Shown here: in pieces, positions 1-6,691 of the stretch
Numbering within the stretch: the stretch's first letter is position 1
How the letters are laid out: every line of letters starts with the position of its first letter
NCBI GenBank assembly: GCA_023230825.1
Contig: JALNWO010000070.1
Span: 1 to 8,543, forward strand
Length of the DNA: 8,543 bases
DNA from: Acholeplasmataceae bacterium
GTDB lineage: Bacteria; Bacillota_I; Bacilli_A; Acholeplasmatales; Acholeplasmataceae
Direction: 5' to 3'
Position numbers and translations under genes: made by a program
Notes under the pieces: generated by a model
What the model saw: the letters and a program-made list of their open reading frames with translations, nothing else
What the model was told of the DNA's origin: nothing
Database searches by the model: none

Positions 1-25
1 CATCTACTACGGTTTTCGGCTTTCT
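1..25 (+). repeat. 3' end of DGR variable repeat (VR)
   Basis: Bases 1-25 match 196-220 of the template repeat with a constant offset of 195. There is one mismatch: T at 5 against A at 200. Four template adenines fall in this stretch and one is changed; none of the 21 non-adenine positions differs. Similarity stops after base 25. The last 15 bases (11-25, GGTTTTCGGCTTTCT) are identical in both copies and hold no template adenine, so they are the likely initiation-of-mutagenic-homing (IMH) segment. The rest of the VR lies upstream of the window. Confidence 0.85.
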
Positions 26-52
26 TTTCGTCCCTTAAAGGGGGTTAATTAA
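1..52 (+). CDS. DGR variable protein, C-terminal tail only (partial)
   Basis: Only the last 16 codons and the TAA (50-52) are in the window; the gene starts upstream. Read in frame 2 the tail is IYYGFRLSFRPLKGVN. The GFRLS element is typical of the C-terminal end of C-type-lectin/formylglycine-generating-enzyme-like variable domains of DGR target proteins, and the same frame through the template repeat gives GGRWNNSGNAG, also typical of that fold. The first Tyr of the tail is Asn in the template. In phages such proteins are usually tail or receptor-binding proteins exposed on the particle, so a ligand-binding role is inferred. What precedes the variable domain cannot be seen. Identity as a DGR target is well supported; the exact virion role is not. 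Confidence 0.8.
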   Translation, partial: IYYGFRLSFRPLKGVN

Positions 53-71
53 GGGGGTCTTCCCCCTTGAT
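48..71. other. Hairpin/cruciform just downstream of the VR
   Basis: AAGGGGG (51-57) and CCCCCTT (62-68) form a perfect 7-bp stem around a 4-base loop TCTT. It can extend outward by a T-G wobble (50/69) and two more pairs (49/70, 48/71). It overlaps the TAA of the variable protein and starts about 25 bases after the VR. A second AAGGGGG at 38-44 could pair with the same CCCCCTT, and CCCTT/AAGGG (32-42) makes a tiny inverted repeat. In the Bordetella phage DGR a short GC-rich stem with a tetraloop just after the VR helps target recognition, so the same role is inferred here. It lacks a following T-run, so it is a poor intrinsic terminator. Confidence 0.55.
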
Positions 72-327
72 ATATAGGGGTAAACAATGTGCTTTGTAGG
101 GTTTTTCTTGAGGGCTTGGTTGGCGGTCGTTGGAATAACAGCGGCAACGCAGGTCTTTATAATTGGTCTCATGATAATTCTCTCACGAATTCTAACATCA
201 ACTACGGTTTTCGGCTTTCTATTGAAAACATTGTTACTCCATGCCGCTTGGCAAAAAATGATAAAGGGGAAGTGGTTTAGTAGGTTAATTCTCGAAACAC
301 CACAAGTATCATAGAAAGAAAAAAAGA
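53..327 (+). ncRNA. Non-coding stretch carrying the DGR template RNA
   Basis: Between the variable protein stop and the RT no convincing protein gene is present. The stretch holds a 5' leader (53 to about 112), the template repeat (about 113-220) and a spacer before the RT (221 to about 327). In characterised DGRs the RT copies a structured RNA that includes the TR plus flanking sequence reaching into the spacer before the RT, and a similar transcript is inferred here. Transcript ends cannot be read from sequence. I found no convincing sigma-70 promoter, so it may be co-transcribed with the variable protein. Short frames at 87-314 and 89-280 cross the TR; the second reads as a variable-domain echo (GGRWNNSGNAG, NYGFRLS) because the TR is a copy of that coding sequence. 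Confidence 0.55.
113..220 (+). repeat. DGR template repeat (TR)
   Basis: The 3' end at 220 is fixed by the match to the VR tail (1-25). The 5' end (about 113) is an estimate from the start of the GGRW-like coding echo, because most of the VR is outside the window. In the variable-protein frame the TR has eight AAY (Asn) codons, at 134, 137, 146, 161, 176, 188, 194 and 200, and about two dozen adenines between 131 and 205. AAY codons are the classic DGR design: adenine substitution yields many amino acids and no stop codon. One of these codons (200-202, AAC) is TAC in the VR. The TR is in the same orientation as the VR and the RT. Confidence 0.85.
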
Positions 328-1353
328 ATAGGTTATATTTACGATAAGATATGCGACAAGGAAAACATCCGGTCGGCTATTTATAATGCAAGTCGTGGTA
401 AAAAGGATAGTCGAGTTGTTAAATGGGTATTACACAATATTGATAAATGCGTAAATGATATTCACACAATGCTTATCAATAAAACTTATATTCATTCTCC
501 ATACATAGAAGGCGAAATTAAAGACGGTATAAGTAGAAAAGAACGTATTATTCACAAACCAAAGTTTTATCCAGACCAAATCATCCATTGGGCGTTAATG
601 TTACAAATTCAAGGTATCATCGTTCGTGGTATGTATCATTGGTCTTGCGCTTGTGTTAAGAAACGTGGAATGCACTACGCTAAAAAAGGTTGTGAAAAAT
701 GGATGCAAAACGACCGAGCAAATACCAAGTATTGTTTAAAATTTGATATACAAAAGTTTTATCCAAGCATTGATTTAGAATTATTAAAAGAAAAGTTTAG
801 GCGAGTAATCAAAGACCGAGATACTTTATGGTTAATTGACACGATTATTGATAGCCACGATAAAGGAATACCAATCGGTAATTATACTTCGCAATGGTTC
901 GCTAATTTTTATTTACAAGATATGGATCACTTTATCAAAGAACAAGTAGGTGTTAAACGTTACATGCGTTATATGGATGACTTTACTTTGTTTGGTTCTA
1001 ATAAGCGTAATTTGAAAAAAACTTTCTTAATCTTAAAAAAAGAGTTTGAAAAAGAACATTTAACAATCAAAAGTAATTGGCAAATTTTCAATACCGAAAA
1101 GAGAAGACTTGATTTTTGTGGTTTTGTTTATACAAGGGAAAAGACATTTGTTAGAAAGCGGATAACACGTAACATGCGAAGACAATACTTTAAGTTTCAA
1201 AAAAGTCACTCTTTAAAGTCGGCACAAGCACTAATGAGTTACTATGGGTGGTTAAAAAATAGCGATTCTTATATTCTTTTTCGCAAATATTTTTATAACA
1301 TAAAACAAATGAAAGGAGTTATTTATGAAAACTCAATCAAATCAATTGCCTAA
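328..1353 (+). CDS. DGR-type reverse transcriptase
   Basis: This RT copies the TR RNA into adenine-mutated cDNA for homing into the VR. Counting from the first ATG (469), the palm motifs are FDIQKFYPSID (catalytic Asp at residue 93), GIPIGNYTSQ (133-142, the IGxxxSQ motif that marks DGR RTs) and YMDD (168-171, the catalytic Asp pair). These are followed by RRLDFCGF and a thumb-like SYYGWLK segment. The frame is open and looks homologous upstream of 469: RIGYIYDKICDKENI and ASRGKK match the usual DGR RT N-terminus. That stretch has no in-frame ATG, GTG, TTG or CTG back to the stop at 286-288, and ATG 469 has no ribosome binding site. I place the start at ATA 328 (about 341 residues, a normal family length); 469 (294 residues) is the conservative alternative. 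The end (TAA TAA) is certain. The function is near certain, the start is not. Confidence 0.93.
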   Translation: MGYIYDKICDKENIRSAIYNASRGKKDSRVVKWVLHNIDKCVNDIHTMLINKTYIHSPYIEGEIKDGISRKERIIHKPKFYPDQIIHWALMLQIQGIIVRGMYHWSCACVKKRGMHYAKKGCEKWMQNDRANTKYCLKFDIQKFYPSIDLELLKEKFRRVIKDRDTLWLIDTIIDSHDKGIPIGNYTSQWFANFYLQDMDHFIKEQVGVKRYMRYMDDFTLFGSNKRNLKKTFLILKKEFEKEHLTIKSNWQIFNTEKRRLDFCGFVYTREKTFVRKRITRNMRRQYFKFQKSHSLKSAQALMSYYGWLKNSDSYILFRKYFYNIKQMKGVIYENSIKSIA

Positions 1354-1633
1354 TAAGTTTTGGCACAACGTAGTGGGAAAAAAGGTAGAACTATTTTTAT
1401 ATGAAAACATAGTCCCAATTACAATTGAAGGAGAAACCGTTTACGAACACGATATGTATTTTGGTTTAGTAAATAATAATCGTGATGAAATCATCTCTGG
1501 CTTCATTCACTTAAAGTATAGCGTTGATAAGGAAATCGCTTTAATGCATAAAGGTCGTTTAGACCCAGACAATGCGGAATACTTGGCATACCTTGATTAT
1601 CGTGAAGAAGTGAAAGTTTATGTAGGTAAATAA
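1325..1633 (+). CDS. Small phage protein of unknown function, overlapping the RT gene
   Basis: A 102-residue protein I do not recognise. The start is well supported: AAAGGAG (1312-1318) lies six bases before ATG 1325. The gene overlaps the last 29 bases of the RT gene in another frame, which suggests translational coupling. The protein is acidic and polar, with alternating hydrophobic segments such as KKVELFLYEN and EEVKVYVGK that suggest a mostly beta fold. It has no signal peptide, membrane segment or Cys/His metal motif. It does not look like Avd, the DGR accessory protein, which is an all-helical bundle. Its position allows either a DGR-linked role or, as likely, the first gene of the virion module that follows. 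Confidence 0.8.
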   Translation: MKTQSNQLPNKFWHNVVGKKVELFLYENIVPITIEGETVYEHDMYFGLVNNNRDEIISGFIHLKYSVDKEIALMHKGRLDPDNAEYLAYLDYREEVKVYVGK

Positions 1634-1660
1634 AAATGAATAAATTAGGAGGAAATCATT

Positions 1661-2623
1661 ATGGCGACAAATGAAAAAAAAGAAAAAGATGTCATCCCAG
1701 CAGCGCCAAACGCTATTGACTTATACGGTAGTAGCAATGTTGATGACACTGTAAGTGGCGGAGGAGAATCAAACGTTTATGACGATGCAATGGCGAAAGC
1801 TTTACGCGAGCAAAACTATAAGTCATTTTTCAATACTGCCATACAGCAATACAATATTAAAGCGAATTCCGAAAAGTATTTATTAAATGACATGGCGGCA
1901 AGAGGTTTAGGAACACAAGGTTATGGTTCTACTGCGGCGTCTGGTATTCAAAACACCGCACTTAATATGTATAGCCAAAATCTTGATAGTTATCACGATC
2001 GCGAATTAGATATTACACAAGGAAATTTAGAACGCGCCGAACAAGAAAAATACGAAGCAGAACAAAAACAAATTGAATTAGATAATCAACTTGTTGCCTT
2101 TATTCAAAACGCTATTAACTATGGTGCAGACGAAGAATATATCAATAATTATTTAGTTAACTATGGTTATATGGAAAAAGACGCAAGTGGCAATTATGTC
2201 TATACGGAAAAATGGGATAATTTAAGCGCAGAAAGTAAAGCTTATATCACAAGCGTTATGAGTGGAGCAGACCTTGTAAAAGACCCGAATAAAGACATGC
2301 CAACTTATGGAACGGAATATAATTATGATCAAGGCGAAAAAATCTTTGGTTATGATAAAGACGGTAACCCCGTTGAACGTAAAGGCGCATTCAATAATGA
2401 AAACAATCATTTAAACAATGCAATTACTAAAGGTGAAGTTAAGCCCGGCACTTATATTGCTTTAGTTAATGATAAAGGCGAAAGACTTTATATCTATTAT
2501 GGAACTGACGGCAAATTATATAATATGTCACATGACGAATATTATAATAATGCAAAAGACGATAATGCCGTTTATTTCAAAGAAAAATCTTCTACAATGC
2601 AAAGTGGAGTTTATAATTCATAA
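1661..2623 (+). CDS. Putative internal virion (ejection) protein
   Basis: A 320-residue protein with no catalytic motif that I recognise. AGGAGGA (1647-1653) precedes ATG 1661, so the start is firm. In order: a polar Gly/Ser-rich N-terminus (to about 50); an Ala/Gly-rich helical part with ARGLGTQGYGSTAASG (around 85-102); a charged Glu/Gln-rich probable coiled coil (about 115-148, containing ERAEQEKYEAEQKQIELDNQ); then a Tyr/Asn/Asp-rich half with repeated YxxD-like segments. Small Ala/Gly-rich helical proteins directly upstream of a giant polyvalent virion protein are typical of podovirus-type internal core or ejection proteins, and that role is inferred from composition and context only. 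The TAA overlaps the ribosome binding site of the next gene, so the two are tightly coupled. A tail or structural accessory protein is the alternative. Confidence 0.7.
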   Translation: MATNEKKEKDVIPAAPNAIDLYGSSNVDDTVSGGGESNVYDDAMAKALREQNYKSFFNTAIQQYNIKANSEKYLLNDMAARGLGTQGYGSTAASGIQNTALNMYSQNLDSYHDRELDITQGNLERAEQEKYEAEQKQIELDNQLVAFIQNAINYGADEEYINNYLVNYGYMEKDASGNYVYTEKWDNLSAESKAYITSVMSGADLVKDPNKDMPTYGTEYNYDQGEKIFGYDKDGNPVERKGAFNNENNHLNNAITKGEVKPGTYIALVNDKGERLYIYYGTDGKLYNMSHDEYYNNAKDDNAVYFKEKSSTMQSGVYNS

Positions 2624-2635
2624 GGAGGGATAATT

Positions 2636-5600
2636 ATGTCGGATTTCAAACAATCTCGAAGTAACTATCTCAAAATCATGTATGGTGGCTTACACGAGGG
2701 AATTGAATCGTTACAACTAAATGCTGTTAACGACAATTCCTATGAAGCCGTCCAACTTAATAATCAATTAGCATTAGACGAAGCGAATGCGGTGCTTGAT
2801 AGCACGGCCGCAACAGATCGCAATTGGTGGCAAAGAATATGGGATACAGTCGAGGAACAAGCACAAAACGTTGCTCGTGGTCTTTTAAACTTTGCTGACG
2901 ATATAGGCGATTTTGTTTTTAATTTCATAGATTGGGCGGGTGGTGGCGTTGATTGGGCGCAAACGGCACGCGATTATGATTGGCAAGCCCCAGTTGAAAA
3001 AGCAATGATGTTATTTAATGGTTCCGCTATGTTAAGTGGTGATTTTTTCACTGCTGACTATTGGACGGGTTGGACTCCGGAAGAAATTAGAGCGCAACAA
3101 GCAAAAAAGGCCGCGGGTTCTTATACAGCCGAACTTAAAGATAAAAAAATCTTTGGAACGGACGGACAATCATTTATTCGTGGTGTTGGCGAAGATATTG
3201 GTTATCTTATTCCAAGTATTGGTGTCGGTATTGCAACCGGTGGAAGCAGCGCCGTAGCTCAAGGCGCTACACGGATACCTAAAGCCGCTTCACTAGCTAC
3301 AATGGGTGCGGGTGCTTTTGCTGGTAAAACAAACGTTGTTTATGAAGAAACCGGCGAAATGGGTAAAGCCATGTTAACTGGTTTAGCAACTGCAGCTGTC
3401 GAAGTAGGAACAGAACTTATTTTCCCCGGTGGTAAGGTCGCTGGTGTTATTGGTGAACAAACTGCAACAACCACATTTAAGGCTTTTGCTAAAGAAGTAG
3501 CAAAGGAAATGTTACAAGAAGGTGCAGAAGAAGCGATATCTGGTATTTTAGAACCATTAGTTGATTCTATTTGGAAGGGCAAAAGTGCTTTTTATGACGA
3601 TAAAGGGAACGTTGTTTATGGAACAAAAGAGTTTTGGTTTAGCGGCGAAAATAGTGTTATGTCACAAGCCGCAAGTGGTGCGGCTATTGGCGGTATTTTG
3701 AGTGGAACATCTACATGGGTAAATAGCACAGAAGCGAAAAAAACTTTTGGCAAAGACGGTGTTAATATTATGAATAACATGTCCGAAATTAGTAATCTTT
3801 ATGCCGAAATGAATGCCCTTGAACAACAAGGAAAACAAAATACAAAAAAATATCAACAATTGGCCGAAAAGGTTGCTAAACCTTTAGCGGAATTAGCGGC
3901 TCAACTGCAAGCACTTAAAGACGGAAAATTCAATTTAAATGAAACACAAAAGAAAAACATTGGCCGATTATTTAGCGACCCTACAGCGTTTAATAAAGCT
4001 GTTGCGAATGTAAGTATTGATAATTATATTGAAACCGCTATTGAAGAATTTTCTTCAAAAGACAAGATTATGACGCGTAATTTATTTAATGACTTACAAA
4101 CTCATTTTGGCACAGAAATATCACTTGAATTTGTGGATATGGAAGGCGACACAAAAGCGAGTTTTGATAGTAAAAATAATGTTATTAAAATAAATAATAA
4201 ATACACTCAACAATTTGCACCAGCGTTAGCGCATGAATTTATTGGTCACCTAGTTGGCGATACAATGGACGCAACTGCGCGACAAAGCCTAGTTGAAAAA
4301 ATTGTTGATACAAGTTGGTATAAAGAAAACGGCGCACAATTAAGAAAAGCATATACAAATAGTGCTGAATATAAAGCGCTTGAAGAAACCGGCCGCAAAG
4401 CATATTGGCAAAGCGAACTTATTAACAATTATATTGAAGCAACGTTAGATCAAGGTTCTAGTGCTAAATCAATTAAAATGATAAGTGACGCTTTTATTAG
4501 AAACACTTTGTTAAATCGGTTACTTGCTAACTTTTCAAAAGTGAATAACTATAAACTAATTCAAAATAACGCTATTTTAAGTGAATTCATAAAGAGTGTT
4601 AATACTACTTTGCAAGTAACGAATAAAGCAGCATATAGCGCCTTACAAAAGTTTATAAAAGGCGAAACACTAACAGAATTAGAACAAAAACTTTATGAAA
4701 AATATAAGGATATTTTCGAGTTTGTAAAAGAAGTCCAAGCGCAAGAAGTGTTTTCCAAAGAAACCGCTAATAGCGAAAACTTTGTTCCTTATGAAGAAAA
4801 CGAAGCACAAACAGTTAAAAAAATTGCCAACGAAAAAGAAGGTATTATTATTAAAAATATTAAAACTATTGATGATGTCTATAAAGCCGTTGAAGCAAGT
4901 ATTAGCGAAAGTATCGGTGAAGAATTTAAAATCAAAGACCGCAAAAAGAAAGTGCGACGTTTATTTGAAGAATTTAATTTATCACCAAATGAAGCAAAAA
5001 AATCCAATGTAACAAAATTTGTTAAAGATATTTTAAACGTTGAACTTGTCGGCCAAAACCTTTTAGGGGAAGGCACACTTACTTATGGCGATTATTTAAA
5101 ATATCAAACTGGTAAAACCTTAAATCAAATTATTGCCGAAGGAACAAACCTTTTTTATAACGTCCTTGCTTCACAAGCGGTTGATAGTAAAACAACAACA
5201 AACATTAACAAACTTATTAAATGGCTTGATAATGCTAAAACCGTGAACGCCGAATTAAAAGCAACATTAACCTTTGTTAAAAAACTTAACACGATTAAAA
5301 AGAATTTAGGCAACGCTGTTGCAAAATTTGGCAACACTGGTAATATTGATACTTCCTCTGGCGCTAAAGGGTTATTCTATCAATACTTTAAACAATTTGG
5401 TTTCACAAATCGCGGTTATCTATCAATGACAAACATTGCGCGTCTTCAAACAATGATTAACGACGGCTCATTCCAAAACTTTATTAACAGCGTTTTAAAC
5501 CCTTACAAAGAAACTGTTGGTTTAAGTAGTTTACAAACACAAGCTGACGCTATTATTGAACTAGCAACTGACTTATCAAATAGTCGCGGCCTAAAACAAA

Positions 5601-6673
5601 CACATATGAATTATGCTCAAATTGAAGCATTTAATAATCTTAACAAGGCAATTTACAAACTATATCAAGAATATAACGACGGCGTGCGCGAAGCCGTGCG
5701 CAACAAAGCCACAAAACTTATCGAACGTGCACAACAAGTCAAAGAACGTTATAATTCGGCCGGTATTAACGGAAAACTAAAAGCGGCCTTGTTTGACGCT
5801 TTAAGTCCAAAAGACATTATCGCCTACCTCACGGGTGGCACGCATACGGACGCGTTTACTTATCTATATAATGATATGATTAAAAAGCCCTATGAAGCAC
5901 AAATTGGTAAATATGTAGACTTTTTGGAACAACGCGATCAACATATTAAAGAACTTAAAAAACACCAACATAAAAAAATTAAAATTGGTAATTTAAAAGT
6001 TTCAAAATACGTTCTATATCAATTTTATTTAAACATGCTTTCACCAGATAACCTTGTGCGCATGCAAAATAGTAATCTTACTTTTACTGATTCTAATCGC
6101 ATTTCTAAACAAATCACTTTTAATGAATTAGAAAACGCTATGAAGCAACACCTAACAGCAAAAGAAATGGCTAATTTAGACGCAATTTTTAAACTATATA
6201 ATACTGAGGTTAAAGCTTACGTTGAAAGCATGAGCGAAAAGATTTTAGGTTTTAAAGTTTCACGTGAAAATTATTATCCAATTGTTTCTAGTAACGCCTT
6301 TAGAATTACTGATATGACAAACCCAGCGTCACAAAAGTTTAATGTGAATGCTTTAAATAATGGTAGATTATTAAAATTAACAAATAGAAAAACCGTTATT
6401 GAAATTAACGTTAATCCGATTAACTTATTTAATTCATACATTGAAAGTATGACAATTACTGGTGAAATTGGTTTAGCAAGTCAAGAGTTAACTCGCGTCA
6501 TGCAATTAAAAGACGCTAACGGTAATAGTTTCATGTCACTAATTCAAGAATATATGCCCGACGCCAAAACTTATATGGCCTCAATTATGAATAAACTTAT
6601 TGGCAATCAAGAAGTAATTAGTAGAAGTGGCTTCTTTGATAAAATGGTTGGTCGTTTTTCAACAGCAGTATAA
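2636..6673 (+). CDS. Giant polyvalent virion protein, N-terminal part, with zincin-like HExxGH motif
   Basis: 1345 residues; AAGGAGGG (2622-2629) sits six bases before ATG 2636. A Trp-rich amphipathic segment (about 60-110) is followed by a Gly/Ala-rich hydrophobic region (about 183-290) that could insert in or cross a membrane. A helical, coiled-coil-prone region follows (about 379-430). ALAHEFIGHLV contains H533-E534-F-I-G-H538, an HExxGH motif as seen in metallopeptidase-like domains of phage polyvalent proteins; E594 or E601 in SELINNYIEA could be the third zinc ligand. Long Lys/Glu-rich helices occupy about 640-1130, then an ENYYPI segment (about 1211-1216) of a kind common before the C-terminal domain of these proteins. 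The likely role is an ejected internal virion protein; a protease activity is inferred only. The frame ends at a TAA inside conserved-looking sequence and continues in frame as the next entry, so this is probably not the natural C-terminus. Confidence 0.82.
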   Translation: MSDFKQSRSNYLKIMYGGLHEGIESLQLNAVNDNSYEAVQLNNQLALDEANAVLDSTAATDRNWWQRIWDTVEEQAQNVARGLLNFADDIGDFVFNFIDWAGGGVDWAQTARDYDWQAPVEKAMMLFNGSAMLSGDFFTADYWTGWTPEEIRAQQAKKAAGSYTAELKDKKIFGTDGQSFIRGVGEDIGYLIPSIGVGIATGGSSAVAQGATRIPKAASLATMGAGAFAGKTNVVYEETGEMGKAMLTGLATAAVEVGTELIFPGGKVAGVIGEQTATTTFKAFAKEVAKEMLQEGAEEAISGILEPLVDSIWKGKSAFYDDKGNVVYGTKEFWFSGENSVMSQAASGAAIGGILSGTSTWVNSTEAKKTFGKDGVNIMNNMSEISNLYAEMNALEQQGKQNTKKYQQLAEKVAKPLAELAAQLQALKDGKFNLNETQKKNIGRLFSDPTAFNKAVANVSIDNYIETAIEEFSSKDKIMTRNLFNDLQTHFGTEISLEFVDMEGDTKASFDSKNNVIKINNKYTQQFAPALAHEFIGHLVGDTMDATARQSLVEKIVDTSWYKENGAQLRKAYTNSAEYKALEETGRKAYWQSELINNYIEATLDQGSSAKSIKMISDAFIRNTLLNRLLANFSKVNNYKLIQNNAILSEFIKSVNTTLQVTNKAAYSALQKFIKGETLTELEQKLYEKYKDIFEFVKEVQAQEVFSKETANSENFVPYEENEAQTVKKIANEKEGIIIKNIKTIDDVYKAVEASISESIGEEFKIKDRKKKVRRLFEEFNLSPNEAKKSNVTKFVKDILNVELVGQNLLGEGTLTYGDYLKYQTGKTLNQIIAEGTNLFYNVLASQAVDSKTTTNINKLIKWLDNAKTVNAELKATLTFVKKLNTIKKNLGNAVAKFGNTGNIDTSSGAKGLFYQYFKQFGFTNRGYLSMTNIARLQTMINDGSFQNFINSVLNPYKETVGLSSLQTQADAIIELATDLSNSRGLKQTHMNYAQIEAFNNLNKAIYKLYQEYNDGVREAVRNKATKLIERAQQVKERYNSAGINGKLKAALFDALSPKDIIAYLTGGTHTDAFTYLYNDMIKKPYEAQIGKYVDFLEQRDQHIKELKKHQHKKIKIGNLKVSKYVLYQFYLNMLSPDNLVRMQNSNLTFTDSNRISKQITFNELENAMKQHLTAKEMANLDAIFKLYNTEVKAYVESMSEKILGFKVSRENYYPIVSSNAFRITDMTNPASQKFNVNALNNGRLLKLTNRKTVIEINVNPINLFNSYIESMTITGEIGLASQELTRVMQLKDANGNSFMSLIQEYMPDAKTYMASIMNKLIGNQEVISRSGFFDKMVGRFSTAV
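6671..6673 (+). other. In-frame TAA splitting one large gene
   Basis: The frame from 2636 stops at TAA 6671-6673, and the downstream frame (ATG 6692) is in the same phase, 21 bases later, with no other stop. Reading through gives FSTAV-stop-GLNPRPMLKQFASF. The pattern xAVLGLNPxxxLKQxxSF is, from memory, the conserved junction at the start of the C-terminal domain of phage polyvalent proteins, with Leu where the stop is. TTA to TAA is a single base change; CAA to TAA is another. All other genes here end in TAA, so TAA is not generally recoded. A real mutation, a base-call error, or programmed readthrough are all possible; the context TAA GGT is not a known leaky one. Confidence 0.8.
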
Positions 6674-6691
6674 GGTTTAAACCCAAGACCA

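Noticed and set aside
40..114. Five G-runs as a possible G-quadruplex
   Set aside because: Loops of 8 to 19 bases are longer than in stable canonical quadruplexes, and the hairpin explains the first two runs better.
158..163. TATAAT as a promoter -10 box before the RT
   Set aside because: It lies inside the TR coding echo and has no -35-like hexamer at a suitable distance.
89..280. 63-residue frame starting at GTG that resembles a variable domain
   Set aside because: It is the coding echo of the TR; it lacks the rest of a variable protein and has no ribosome binding site of its own.
87..314. 75-residue hydrophobic reading frame with an AGGGG run in front, crossing the TR
   Set aside because: It runs out of frame through the template repeat and shares no variable-domain features. 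The TR is expected to be copied as RNA, and the hydrophobic reading is probably a by-product of the T-rich frame.
1325..1633. Avd accessory protein
   Set aside because: The sequence looks beta-rich and short, without the long amphipathic helices of the Avd bundle.
1636..1674. 13-codon frame beginning ATGAATAAATTAGG just after the 102-residue gene
   Set aside because: It has no ribosome binding site and runs over the binding site and start of the 320-residue gene.
6671..6673. Genome-wide reassignment of TAA to an amino acid
   Set aside because: The variable protein, RT, 102-residue, 320-residue and C-terminal frames all end in TAA at sensible places, so TAA works as stop here.
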